Source: a virus
Strand: one strand, 5' to 3'
Virus record (IMG/VR): IMGVR_UViG_3300046468_001408
Location: 1-32,891 of that record
DNA: 32,891 bases
Positions 14,438 through 22,525 of this stretch are shown here, one piece after another. Both the position numbers and the translations under genes were made by a program. The notes beneath the pieces were generated by a model. It was not told the origin of the DNA and made no database searches. It saw only the letters and a program-made list of their open reading frames with translations. Numbering within the stretch: the first letter of the stretch is position 1; every line of letters starts with the position of its first letter.

Positions 14438-14908
14438 ATGAAAGAATTTTTTGAATATACTTTAAAAACACCAATAAAAATATCTAAAAATGGTGAATAT
14501 ATAGATGCGTCCGATGTTATGGTTTATGCCCCACGTCCACGAGATAAGTATAAGCTGTTAAAGTTAGAAGCTGATTTGAATAATGCTTTTTTGTCTGTTT
14601 GTAATAAGATAACTGGTCTAAAAATTATTGATGAGAAAAATGGTGATGCAGAAAACGATGCCCAAAAAAACCAGGATGATGAGTATGGTAGAGGGGGGTT
14701 GATTCTTCGGTTCGCTGATGGCGAGACAATCAGTTCTGTTATTTATCATTTGGAGCAAGTTTTTTTAGCTGGTACAGAAGATAAGCCTACGATAACTATT
14801 GGTGAAGTTCAAATGAAAAAGGTGCATTTTGACGATGGTTTGGATTTATCTGATTTAAAAGCGTTAGCTGGGAGGTATGCTGACCATTTTTTGTCGCTGG
14901 GGTTTTAA
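14438..14908 (+). CDS. tail assembly chaperone, short form
   Basis: A 156-residue protein before the tape measure, the place of Mu gp41. It is acidic and helical (PRPRDKYKLLKLEADLNNAFLS, LSDLKALAGRYADHFLSLGF). Tail assembly chaperones coat the tape measure while the tube polymerises and are absent from the mature virion. The reading frame carries a slippery heptamer near its end, so a second, longer product is expected. The start has AAAGGATATAAAATG. Confidence 0.85.
   Translation: MKEFFEYTLKTPIKISKNGEYIDASDVMVYAPRPRDKYKLLKLEADLNNAFLSVCNKITGLKIIDEKNGDAENDAQKNQDDEYGRGGLILRFADGETISSVIYHLEQVFLAGTEDKPTITIGEVQMKKVHFDDGLDLSDLKALAGRYADHFLSLGF
14887..14893 (+). other. -1 ribosomal frameshift site (T TTT TTG)
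   Basis: The heptamer T TTT TTG is in register with the reading frame (CAT TTT TTG), five codons before the TAA at 14906. A -1 shift enters a frame open from 14884 that runs to 15117, overlapping the tape measure start. This is the arrangement of lambda G/GT and of many other tail chaperone pairs. Confidence 0.85.
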
Positions 14909-15117
14909 ATAACAAGCCTAAATTTTTATTTACTGATTTTGAGAATTTGTTTAATTTAACTCTTGAGGATGTCATCGTTTACATGATGGGGCATAATTTC
15001 ACATATTCTGAATTAATAGATATGAATATGGGGGAGTTATTGTTGTATAATAAAAGGATAAATATTAGTGTCGAAAAAGAAAATCGAGAAATAGAAAGGC
15101 AATCAAGAAAGCGATGA
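14893..15117 (+). CDS. frameshift extension of the tail assembly chaperone (gp41/42-like T domain)
   Basis: These 74 codons are read only after the -1 shift and give a fusion of about 226 residues. The extension reads VAGVLNNKPKFLFTDFENLF and continues with a helical acidic region (LEDVIVYMMGHNFTYSELID, GELLLYNKRINIS) and a charged tail with RKR. This is coding-like and has no convincing start of its own. The stop TGA overlaps the tape measure ATG. In lambda the T domain contacts the tape measure and recruits tube subunits; the same role is inferred here. Confidence 0.82.
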   Translation, partial: VAGVLNNKPKFLFTDFENLFNLTLEDVIVYMMGHNFTYSELIDMNMGELLLYNKRINISVEKENREIERQSRKR

Positions 15118-16709
15118 AGTCAATTAGTTATTTGCTTGAAATTAAAGATAAATTCAGTAGAAACCTGGGCAGGTTTGGGGTATCTGTCATGAGGGTTACA
15201 AAATCTGTTGCTAGGTTAAACACTGCGTTGAGAGTAACTACAAACACGGTTAGGGGGTTAAGGGTTTTAGGTGGCGGATATGGGAGTGGTGCAGGGTTTC
15301 TGCTTGGAGGATATTTTTCGTTAAAGTCATTTGCTGATTTTGAAACGGCTTTATATAAAGTTGCTAAAACAGCTAATATTGATGTCGGGTCGGCTTTGGA
15401 TTCTATGGGGGTTAAATTTAAAAATTTATCTAAAGATATGCCAAATACTGCTGAGGAGTTGGCTTTAGTGGGGGCTTCTGCTGCCCAATTAGGCGTTCGT
15501 GGGGAAAAAAACATATTAAAGTTTTCAAAAACAATGGGAATGTTAGAATCTGCGACAAATGTTTATGGTGAAGAAGGTTCGTCTCAATTAGCCAGATTGG
15601 TTAATGTGGTTGGTGGTGACATTGATAATATTGATAGGTATGCATCAGCATTAACTCATTTGGGGAACACAAGTGCTGCGACAGAGAGGGAGATATTGAG
15701 GTTTGCAACCGATATGGCATCAAGATCGCAAGCGTTTAACATAAGTGGGCAAGATGCTATGGGGCTTGCTGCTGCGTTTAAGAGCGTTGGATTACAAAGC
15801 GAGCTTGCGTCTGGGGCTGTTTCTCGTGTATTGGGAGTTATGAACGAAGCTATCTATTCTGGTGGGGATGCTTTGGTTATTATGTCAGCAATTAGTGGTA
15901 AGACCCAGGAGCAATTAAAAAAGGATTTTGAAACGGATGCCGTTGGTGCGTTGGTCTCACTCGGTGATTCTGTTCATGACTTGGAAGGTAAAGGGGTTAA
16001 TTTAACAAAAGCTTTAAACTACTTAGGGTTGGAAGGGTTAAGAGACAAGGTTGTTATGACAACCTTAGCTAAGCAGATTGATTTGGTAAAAGAATCAATG
16101 GCTGCGTCTAATAAAGAATTTATTGAGAATAAGGCTTTGTTAAAAGAATATGGCGTTCAAACCCAAACCCTTACGAATAGAACAAAAACGGCTTATGGAG
16201 CGTTTAAATTAGTGCTTATTGCTATCGTTGACAAGCTGGATGATAAACTTAAATCTTTTATCGACAAAGCAAAAGACAAACTTGTTGAACTAGCTGATTA
16301 TATAGAAAAAACTCCACTTTCAGACATTGCTGTTGAATTTGGTAAAAAAATTAAAGAATCCCTAATTTGGGCTTTTGATTCTGTAAAGCCATATGTTGTG
16401 GAGATGATGGAATTTGCTATAAAGGCATTTGGAAATGCAGCAAAGAATGTTATGATGAATTACATAGGTATTGATTCGTATTTTAAAAAATACAAGTCTG
16501 ATATGGCAACAGCGTTTGTTGGAGGAATGACAGGTCAAGGCAGTGTTTCTAAGACAATGTTTGGTACTCCACGCACACAATCTCAATCAGTTGAATTAAA
16601 TGGAAACATAACTGTATCAGCCGATAAAAATAGTAAAGTGTCGACTAGCAACTTTGGATTCTCTGGCAATCGTGGTCGCATTCTGCAAACAGTTGGGGCT
16701 ACGCAATAA
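15114..16709 (+). CDS. tail tape measure protein
   Basis: A 531-residue protein that sets tail length. The phage_tail_TIGR01760-like core is clear: FADFETALYKVAKTANID, MPNTAEELALVGASAAQLGVRG, ILKFSKTMGMLESATNVYGEEG and SGQDAMGLAAAFKSVGL. A coiled helical region follows (about 330-430). Basic N-terminal residues and a Gly-rich hydrophobic segment (about 48-70) are also usual. At about 0.15 nm per residue the tail would be roughly 80 nm, short for a myovirus. The start overlaps the chaperone frameshift product by ATGA. Confidence 0.92.
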   Translation: MKSISYLLEIKDKFSRNLGRFGVSVMRVTKSVARLNTALRVTTNTVRGLRVLGGGYGSGAGFLLGGYFSLKSFADFETALYKVAKTANIDVGSALDSMGVKFKNLSKDMPNTAEELALVGASAAQLGVRGEKNILKFSKTMGMLESATNVYGEEGSSQLARLVNVVGGDIDNIDRYASALTHLGNTSAATEREILRFATDMASRSQAFNISGQDAMGLAAAFKSVGLQSELASGAVSRVLGVMNEAIYSGGDALVIMSAISGKTQEQLKKDFETDAVGALVSLGDSVHDLEGKGVNLTKALNYLGLEGLRDKVVMTTLAKQIDLVKESMAASNKEFIENKALLKEYGVQTQTLTNRTKTAYGAFKLVLIAIVDKLDDKLKSFIDKAKDKLVELADYIEKTPLSDIAVEFGKKIKESLIWAFDSVKPYVVEMMEFAIKAFGNAAKNVMMNYIGIDSYFKKYKSDMATAFVGGMTGQGSVSKTMFGTPRTQSQSVELNGNITVSADKNSKVSTSNFGFSGNRGRILQTVGATQ

Positions 16710-17167
16710 TGGCTAACCCTAAACAGGCATCGTGGCGTGGGGCACCCTTTTATTACCGTGGAAGTACAGAGCAACGAGGGTTTAAAACGGTTCAGCATCT
16801 TTATCCAGGGTCTAATAACTTCAAGATTGAGCAAATGGGGAAGATGCCTAAACAGTTTACTATTTCAGCGCAAATTGATGACGATAATAGAGATGTTTTA
16901 GATGCTGCTTTAAACGCAAGCGGTTCGGGAATTTTGTCCCATCCAAAATACGGAAACTTTACAGCAAAGGTTACGACATACACAAAGAGCGACTCTATCG
17001 ATAAGTATGGGCTGTATGACTATTCGATAACATTTGTTATTGAATTTGGTTTATTTTCACCTTCTCTTTCAACATTGACTACATCGGGAATTAGTGCGTT
17101 GCGATCTTTTGGTGTAACTAAAATATCCTCGTACGCAAAATCTTCTTTGGGTAGGTTTGGGTTTTAG
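16709..17167 (+). CDS. DNA circularisation / gpN-like protein, N-terminal part
   Basis: A 152-residue protein that matches the N-terminal domain of Mu gp43 (N; DNA_circ_N). It has SWRGAPFYYRGSTEQRGFKTVQHLYPGSNNFKIEQMGKMPKQFTISAQI, with the W-G-x-F and the Y-P-G and G-K/R-P turns. In Mu-like phages this baseplate/tail protein is one chain of about 450 residues, while here it stops at residue 152 and the C-terminal part is in the next frame. The start overlaps the tape measure stop by one base (TAATG). Confidence 0.8.
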   Translation: MANPKQASWRGAPFYYRGSTEQRGFKTVQHLYPGSNNFKIEQMGKMPKQFTISAQIDDDNRDVLDAALNASGSGILSHPKYGNFTAKVTTYTKSDSIDKYGLYDYSITFVIEFGLFSPSLSTLTTSGISALRSFGVTKISSYAKSSLGRFGF

Positions 17168-17168
17168 T

Positions 17169-17876
17169 ATGGCGTTAAAAGGTATTTTAAAAAACAACGT
17201 GACATATTTACTAGCCGACAGGCTTAATTTGTTGATCGATACTATGCGTAAGGCTATTGTTAAGATTGAAAATGAAAATAACAGCGATTTTAACGCTATT
17301 GCAAATGATATGAATGGGAGGATGTTTTCTGTTGTGGCAAACAATGATGTTGGTGAGGCATTGGGGTTTTTATTTGATTCATACAATAAGGTTGGTAGGG
17401 ATTTTAAAAGTAAATATTTATTAAACGTAGAGTTGTTTGGGTTTGGTAATGGGATAGCAAACATAGAGTCTAGCCAGATTGGAACGGAATTGATAAAGTC
17501 AATCAATTTGGTTATTCAAAGCATGAATTTATTATATGCGTATGATAACGCTGTTAATATAACTTATGAAAACAAGGTGGGGCTAGACAATGTGGCTCGG
17601 CAATTAAGTAATGAGTATGTTGTGGTTTCTGATAATCCTCTAGCGGATTCGGATTCTAGACTGGCTATGTTAGAAATAAAGACTGCCGTTATAAGGTTCT
17701 TTTCGACTTTAGAATTAAAAGATTTGACTACCTACACGACTGATTTAATGCCAAGCAGTGTATTGGCATATAGTTTGTATGGGGACTCATCTAAAAACTC
17801 TGAAATAGTAGACCTAAACGAAATTTCAAACACTGGGTTTGTTGAGGGCAGTCAAACTGTTACCGAGGCTGTTTAA
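17169..17876 (+). CDS. gpN-like protein, C-terminal part (separate frame)
   Basis: A 235-residue protein whose end (MPSSVLAYSLYGDSSKNSEIVDLNEISNTGFVEGSQ) is the usual C-terminus of Mu gp43-like proteins. It begins with ATG 17169, one base after the stop of the N-terminal part (TAGTATG), in the +1 frame. The same frame is open a little upstream to about 17157. It is therefore either a natural two-gene version, a coupled pair, or one gene with a 1-nt indel. Nothing in the C-terminal part looks decayed. The stop overlaps the gp44 start as TAATG. Confidence 0.75.
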   Translation: MALKGILKNNVTYLLADRLNLLIDTMRKAIVKIENENNSDFNAIANDMNGRMFSVVANNDVGEALGFLFDSYNKVGRDFKSKYLLNVELFGFGNGIANIESSQIGTELIKSINLVIQSMNLLYAYDNAVNITYENKVGLDNVARQLSNEYVVVSDNPLADSDSRLAMLEIKTAVIRFFSTLELKDLTTYTTDLMPSSVLAYSLYGDSSKNSEIVDLNEISNTGFVEGSQTVTEAV

Positions 17877-19069
17877 TGGGCTTTAAAACTAAGGCTAGTA
17901 ATTTTATTGATAAGGTTTTTGGGAAGGATATAGTTGTTGAAATAAATGGGGTTGCTTATTCAAATTTTTTATCGGTTAATGTTTCTAGGTCGCTAGAAAC
18001 TGTTTGTAATGAGTTTGAGTTTTCTGGGACTGTTGAAAAGCTTGAGGATTTCCCAATTTCTTTAGGCGATTCAGCTGTTATTTTTTTCCACGGCGTTTCG
18101 GTTGTGGATGGGTATGTTGAAACTATAGTTTCTCAATATAGTAATGATGGTCATACAGTGGCTGTATCTGGGCGTGACAGGACTGCTGATATAGTGGATG
18201 GGTCGGTGTTTCAGCCATTAATAATTAATGGAGATATAAAGTTAAAAGCATTGCTGGATAAATTGTTAAAGGAAAACGGAATAACAGATATTGATGTGAT
18301 TGATTTGGCAAGCCCTGATGGCTTCACTAAAAAGGATCAGGTAAATATTGACAGGGGTGCAAATTTGTTTGATGTTGTTGATAAATATTGTTCAATGCGT
18401 CAAGTTTTAGCGACTACTGACGGCCTTGGGCGGTTAGTGATTACAAGAGGTGGCGTTGAGTCTATAAAGTATTCTGACAAGATAATCCATATTGCAAACC
18501 AGCTCCAGTCTGGTGAAAATAACGTGTTAAATGCATCAAAGAGCCAAACACAATTAAATCGGTATAACAAGTATATAGTTCAGTGTCAAGAAGGTGATAT
18601 CACTGCTTTTTTAGACGAAATAAAATCAGTTTCGGGAGATGACAATCTACTGGCTTTAAATGAGGGAATCGCTTTTGACCCAGATGGGATTAGGGATAGC
18701 AGGACATTGGTAATCGTAGGAGAGTCCCTTGGTAATGCGGAAGTGGCCAAGGATAGAGCCAAGTGGGAAGCGTCTGTTCGTAGGGCAAGAAGCTTTGAAT
18801 ATACTTGTAGTTTACAAGGGTTTTTGGTAGATAAAACAAAGGTTTGGTCTCCAAATTCGTTGGTTCGTGTAACAGATGAACGGTTAGACATTGATGATGA
18901 CTTGCTAATTCGAGATGTTTCGTTTTTATACGATTTAAACAACGGGAGTATTACAGAATTAACGCTTGTTCAAAAAGATGCTTATGATCCACAACCTAAT
19001 GTTGACGAAGTGCTTGTTGGTTCGTTTTTAGATGCTATTCAAAAAGCTAGGGGCGGTGAAAGTCAATGA
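17876..19069 (+). CDS. baseplate hub protein, Mu gp44 (P) / late control D-like
   Basis: A 397-residue hub protein (phage late control D fold, related to T4 gp27 and VgrG N-terminus) on which the spike sits. Recognisable parts are VEINGVAYSNFLSVNVSRSLETVCNEF, the GRDRTADIVDGS motif (about 100-112), LKALLDKLLKENGI, and VDKYCSMRQVLATTDGLGRLVITR. The C-terminal ILIRDVSF-type strand and GSITELTLV segment are also typical. The start is coupled to the previous stop. Part of this C-terminus is duplicated as a fragment at 22435-22503. Confidence 0.9.
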   Translation: MGFKTKASNFIDKVFGKDIVVEINGVAYSNFLSVNVSRSLETVCNEFEFSGTVEKLEDFPISLGDSAVIFFHGVSVVDGYVETIVSQYSNDGHTVAVSGRDRTADIVDGSVFQPLIINGDIKLKALLDKLLKENGITDIDVIDLASPDGFTKKDQVNIDRGANLFDVVDKYCSMRQVLATTDGLGRLVITRGGVESIKYSDKIIHIANQLQSGENNVLNASKSQTQLNRYNKYIVQCQEGDITAFLDEIKSVSGDDNLLALNEGIAFDPDGIRDSRTLVIVGESLGNAEVAKDRAKWEASVRRARSFEYTCSLQGFLVDKTKVWSPNSLVRVTDERLDIDDDLLIRDVSFLYDLNNGSITELTLVQKDAYDPQPNVDEVLVGSFLDAIQKARGGESQ

Positions 19070-19614
19070 GTGTTTTAAACAAAATTCGGTCATTGTTTAA
19101 ATTTGGGTATGTATCCAATATTGGTGGCGATGAAGGCAATCTGCCGGAGTCACAGTTTATATATCATGGGCAAGCCAAAGATATTGTTACTATATATCCT
19201 TATGGGTTTTCTGCCAATGCACCCAGTAAAAACATGGCTGTTATTGTAAATATGGGGACTACAGATCAAAAGATAGCATTTACAGCATCTGGGCTTGATA
19301 GGTTTAAAAATTTAAAAGGGGGTGAGGTTGTTGTTGGCAATTTTGTTACTGGCGATTTTGTTAAATTTAATTCTGAACAAAAAATAGAGGTGGTTTCTGG
19401 CGGTTCTGTTGATATCACAGCCCCAGCGATTAATGTTAATGGGGGAACGGCTATAACAGGAGATGTAACAGTGTCTGGGGGGCTAACAGTTAGTGGTGAT
19501 ATAACAGGCGGCAGCGTCACTGGGGGAACCGTTTCAACAACTGGTGGTATTGACTTGGATACACATACGCATTTTGTGTCTAGCGCACCAGGTAATTCAA
19601 ATCCACCGCAATAA
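19066..19614 (+). CDS. baseplate spike protein, Mu gp45 (gpV)-like
   Basis: A 182-residue trimeric membrane-piercing spike. The N-terminal part is the OB-fold region (GYVSNIGGDEG, FSANAPSKNMAVIVNMG). From about 125 a repeated GG/GD/VSGG sequence (TAITGDVTVSGGLTVSGDI) builds the triangular beta-helix. Near the end DTHTHF holds His167 and His169, the HxH motif that binds a metal ion at the apex in P2 gpV and related spikes. It overlaps the previous gene by ATGA. The chain ends in a short Pro-rich tail. Confidence 0.9.
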   Translation: MSVLNKIRSLFKFGYVSNIGGDEGNLPESQFIYHGQAKDIVTIYPYGFSANAPSKNMAVIVNMGTTDQKIAFTASGLDRFKNLKGGEVVVGNFVTGDFVKFNSEQKIEVVSGGSVDITAPAINVNGGTAITGDVTVSGGLTVSGDITGGSVTGGTVSTTGGIDLDTHTHFVSSAPGNSNPPQ

Positions 19615-19616
19615 TG

Positions 19617-19622
19617 TATAAT
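19617..19622 (+). promoter_or_regulatory. -10 element, leaderless-type, for the 85-residue gene
   Basis: TATAAT ends exactly 6 nt before the ATG at 19629, immediately after the gp45 stop. TG stands directly upstream but without the usual one-base spacer. No Shine-Dalgarno is present. Confidence 0.4.
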
Positions 19623-19628
19623 TAATGT

Positions 19629-19886
19629 ATGGATAATATATACGGCCAAAGTTTGAGTAGTATATCGTTTGCAAATTCTGTTGTGAAACAAAACAAGGCT
19701 TGGTTAAATAGATCAGGGATTAGTGAGCAAGTGAATCAACAAAGAGTAAACGCAAACTATACACTTAACGCAATGGCTGAGCAGCAATCTAGCACAGCGT
19801 GGGGCAAGAAAACCAAGGATAAAGATTATTTGCGATTAAAAGTTGACCATGTGGATATAAGCAAGGAATCTAGTAAAAGTGAATGA
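19629..19886 (+). CDS. small hypothetical protein between spike and gp46
   Basis: An 85-residue soluble protein without a recognised family and with no counterpart in the Mu gene order. It is polar, rich in Ser, Asn and Gln (MDNIYGQSLSSISFANSVV, VNQQRVNANYTL), with a charged C-terminus (KKTKDKDYLRLKVDHVDISKESSKSE). It could be a small baseplate part or an insert. There is no ribosome site, while TATAAT lies 6 nt before the ATG. The 3' end overlaps the start of gp46. Confidence 0.65.
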   Translation: MDNIYGQSLSSISFANSVVKQNKAWLNRSGISEQVNQQRVNANYTLNAMAEQQSSTAWGKKTKDKDYLRLKVDHVDISKESSKSE

Positions 19887-20325
19887 TATTTATTTAGCCA
19901 AAAATAGCGATGGTATTTACGACATCTCATTTTCTGGTGGTGATTTTAAAAAAACACAGGGGCTTGACACAGCCATTATTAACAGCTTAAACATTGACCA
20001 GAGAGCCGAAGCATCAGAGGTTATGACCCCACAAAATAGGCGTGGTAATATAATTGATGAATTAAACGATCAAAATGATTTTCAAATAGGTTCAAAGCTA
20101 TGGTTGTTGTCCCAAAAAAGGGCAAACCAAGAAACGGTTTCGTTAGCTGAATCTTATGCATCCGAATGCTTGCAATGGCTAGTCGATGACGGAATCGCTG
20201 AAACTGTTATAGTGTCTGGTATATTAAAAAACGACAATATAATTTTATCAATTACAATAAAACAAAGTGACGGGACTACGTTTAGCAAGTCTTATAATTT
20301 ATGGTCTAAAACAACAATAGCATAG
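19879..20325 (+). CDS. baseplate protein, Mu gp46-like (GP46)
   Basis: A 148-residue wedge protein related to T4 gp25 / P2 gpW. It has the characteristic N-terminal GGDFKKTQGLDTAIINSLNIDQRAEASEV (about 20-48), then NRRGNIIDELN, the KLWLLSQKR helix and ASECLQWLVDDGIAE. The start is GTG 19879 with AAGGA upstream, overlapping the previous gene by 8 nt. It pairs with gp47 in the baseplate wedge; order 45-46-47-48 is retained. Confidence 0.88.
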   Translation: MNDIYLAKNSDGIYDISFSGGDFKKTQGLDTAIINSLNIDQRAEASEVMTPQNRRGNIIDELNDQNDFQIGSKLWLLSQKRANQETVSLAESYASECLQWLVDDGIAETVIVSGILKNDNIILSITIKQSDGTTFSKSYNLWSKTTIA

Positions 20326-20333
20326 GTGAATAT

Positions 20334-21872
20334 ATGAGTTTATCAATACCAAGTTCTCAACAAATATTCGAGAGAATTAACACAGATATTATTAATGAAT
20401 TAAATGAATTAGACCCGTACTTACGAACAAGTTTTATTCGTGCAATTAATGCTGCCGATTCTAAGGCGTTTTATGAGTTGTATCAAACAGTTCAGCAAAT
20501 GATTGACCTGTATTACAATCCAACTGGTGAGTATTTGGACAAATTCGCTGCTGAGTATGGATTGACACGCAATCCTGCAACGCTGGCAACTGGAAACATT
20601 GTTTTTACCGGCACAGATACATCAGTAATTCCAGTATCTACACAAGTCACGTCTGATGACGGCAATATTTACCAAACAACTACTGCCGGAACAATAACAT
20701 CCACAACATTAACCATATCATCATTGACACGATCTGGAAGCACGGCAACAGCCACGACATCAGGCAGTCACGGGCTGGCATCATCGTTAAGCGTTGTTAT
20801 ATCTGGGGCTAATGAAACTGAATACAACGGGACGCATGTAATTAATGTGACTGGGCTAACCACATTTACATATTCAATTGCAACAACGCCCACCACTCCA
20901 GCCACAGGGACGATCCAAGGCGATATTGATTATGCGAATGTAGCGGTTACATCAATAGAGTATGGAGCAAGCCAGAACAAAGATGCTGGGGCAAGCCTTG
21001 GTTTAGCAAGCCCCATATCTGGTGTCAATGCAACAGCTTATGTGGATTTTAGCGAGATCGCTGGAGGCTCTGACGTTGAAAGCGATGATGATTTTAACAC
21101 ACGTTATATTTTTAGACGACAAAATTTACCAGCAAACTTTAATAAAACCGACATAATCCAGCAAGCTAAGCTTATTAATGGCGTTACTAGAGTGTGGGTT
21201 CAAGGAGCAGGCGAGTTCGATTCATCGATAACAGCAACTGGTGTCACACGAAATGGCGATTATATGGCTGTATTTAATAAAGCAGCGCATGGGCTATACA
21301 ATGGGCAGGCAATAACTGTAACAGGGGCTAATGAGGCTGAATACAACGTGGTACAAAAAAAGATATTGAAAATAGATGCTGATAATTTTGGGTATTTAGT
21401 TAGTGGCACACCGTCAACACCGGCAACTGGGACTATTGTTGCAAGTTTCCCAGTAGCTGCACTTGGGCAGGTTCGTGTCTTTTTTGTTCGGGATAATGAT
21501 GCATCAATTTTTCCAAGTGCTGGGGAAATCACAGATGTTTATAATAAAATACTAGAAATAAAGCCATCCACAATGAGCGCAAGTGATGTTATTGTGGATG
21601 CGCCAACAGCTGTGACAGTCAATTTTACATTTTCAGCAATTACACCAAACACCGCTGCAATGCAAACAGCAATTAAAAGTGCATTGACTGATTATTTTAA
21701 TTCGTCAGCTAATCTAGCAACGGATATGCGAACTATTGATTACAATTCGGTTATTAACAGCGTAGTTGATTCTGGGGGCAACCAGTTAAAATCATTTACA
21801 CTAACAAGCCCAACAACTGATGTAACGGTCGGGGCTAGTTCGTTAGCGGTTCTAGGAACGGTAACATTTTAA
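20334..21872 (+). CDS. baseplate J-like protein, Mu gp47, with two inserted beta domains
   Basis: A 512-residue wedge protein of the Baseplate_J family (T4 gp6, P2 gpJ). N-terminal helices (residues 1-75), the ATLATGNIVFTGTD region and the C-terminal segments ADVIVDAPTAVTVNF-like and TAIKSALTDYFN are family features. Mu-type gp47 has about 350-380 residues. Here two copies of a 65-75 residue beta domain (about 129-196 and 298-370) account for the excess; both contain HGL, SGAN/TGAN, EYN and PATGTI. Such domains are probably exposed decorations. The ribosome site is AGGTGAATATATG. Confidence 0.9.
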   Translation: MSLSIPSSQQIFERINTDIINELNELDPYLRTSFIRAINAADSKAFYELYQTVQQMIDLYYNPTGEYLDKFAAEYGLTRNPATLATGNIVFTGTDTSVIPVSTQVTSDDGNIYQTTTAGTITSTTLTISSLTRSGSTATATTSGSHGLASSLSVVISGANETEYNGTHVINVTGLTTFTYSIATTPTTPATGTIQGDIDYANVAVTSIEYGASQNKDAGASLGLASPISGVNATAYVDFSEIAGGSDVESDDDFNTRYIFRRQNLPANFNKTDIIQQAKLINGVTRVWVQGAGEFDSSITATGVTRNGDYMAVFNKAAHGLYNGQAITVTGANEAEYNVVQKKILKIDADNFGYLVSGTPSTPATGTIVASFPVAALGQVRVFFVRDNDASIFPSAGEITDVYNKILEIKPSTMSASDVIVDAPTAVTVNFTFSAITPNTAAMQTAIKSALTDYFNSSANLATDMRTIDYNSVINSVVDSGGNQLKSFTLTSPTTDVTVGASSLAVLGTVTF

Positions 21873-22432
21873 TGAGTATTAAAAAATACACAACTACTGA
21901 ATGGGTGGGTTTTTTAAACCATTTTTTACCAAACGGTGAAGCATTTGTTGCTAAGTATGTAGAAGGGACAAATCTTAGGGCATACCAAAAAGCTAAGAGC
22001 CAAGAATTTAAGCGTTTTGGAGATTTTATATCAGATTTAATATCAGAGGTGCTTCCAAGCACATCAATTAACTTGGTGAGCGAATGGGAGAGTTATCTGG
22101 GGATTCCGGACAACTGTATACCGTTGGCAACGACATTACAGGAACGCAGGGATAATGTAATCCTTAAACTTACATCATTGGCTTATCAAACTGAACAGCA
22201 TTTAGTTGATTTGGCGGATGCATACGGTTTTACAATCACATTTAGCTTGTCAACAGGCTTTAATTATACGCTTCCATTTGTTTTGAACAATGAAGAAAGG
22301 TCGTTATTTTTGATAAGGGGCAATTTTTCAGCAAATCCAGACAAGGCTGCTGTTTTCCAATGTTTGATAAAAAGTTTGATACCAGCAAATAAAACAGTAG
22401 TCTTTCAAGAGTCGTTGGTGATACCCTTTTAA
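21872..22432 (+). CDS. baseplate/tail protein, Mu gp48-like (DUF2313)
   Basis: A 186-residue protein of the YmfQ / gp48 family, last in the Mu baseplate cluster. Diagnostic features are HFLPNGEAF near the N-terminus (P-x-G-x-A/F), the LVSEWESYLGIPDNCIPLATTLQERRDNVILKL block (about 69-101), and ADAYGFTITF. It links baseplate to fibres. The start overlaps the gp47 stop (TAATG). Confidence 0.9.
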   Translation: MSIKKYTTTEWVGFLNHFLPNGEAFVAKYVEGTNLRAYQKAKSQEFKRFGDFISDLISEVLPSTSINLVSEWESYLGIPDNCIPLATTLQERRDNVILKLTSLAYQTEQHLVDLADAYGFTITFSLSTGFNYTLPFVLNNEERSLFLIRGNFSANPDKAAVFQCLIKSLIPANKTVVFQESLVIPF

Positions 22433-22434
22433 TC

Positions 22435-22503
22435 AAAGATGTTTGTTTTTCATATAGCGTAGATCAAGGAAGTATTACAGAATTAACAGTCGTAGTGTGG
22501 TAA
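22435..22503 (+). pseudogene. remnant of a gp44 (P)-like gene 3' end
   Basis: The segment reads KDVCFSYSVDQGSITELTVV followed by VW and a stop. It is closely similar to the gp44 C-terminus (RDVSFLYDLNNGSITELTLV, about residues 345-364). At the DNA level 17 nt (22471-22487) are identical to 18947-18963. There is no start codon or 5' part, so this is a leftover fragment, probably marking the recombination junction between the baseplate and fibre modules. Confidence 0.75.
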
Positions 22504-22525
22504 AATTTGGATAAGGAATTAAAAA

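Noticed and set aside
17545-17559. Third copy of the ATAACGCTGTTA repeat
   Set aside because: It lies inside the gpN C-terminal gene as codons for DNAVN and diverges after 12-13 bases; no flanking role is apparent.
19266-19691. A 141-codon minus-strand frame under the spike gene
   Set aside because: Its Pro/Thr/Val-rich sequence mirrors the Gly/Thr/Val repeats of the beta-helix; no start signals.
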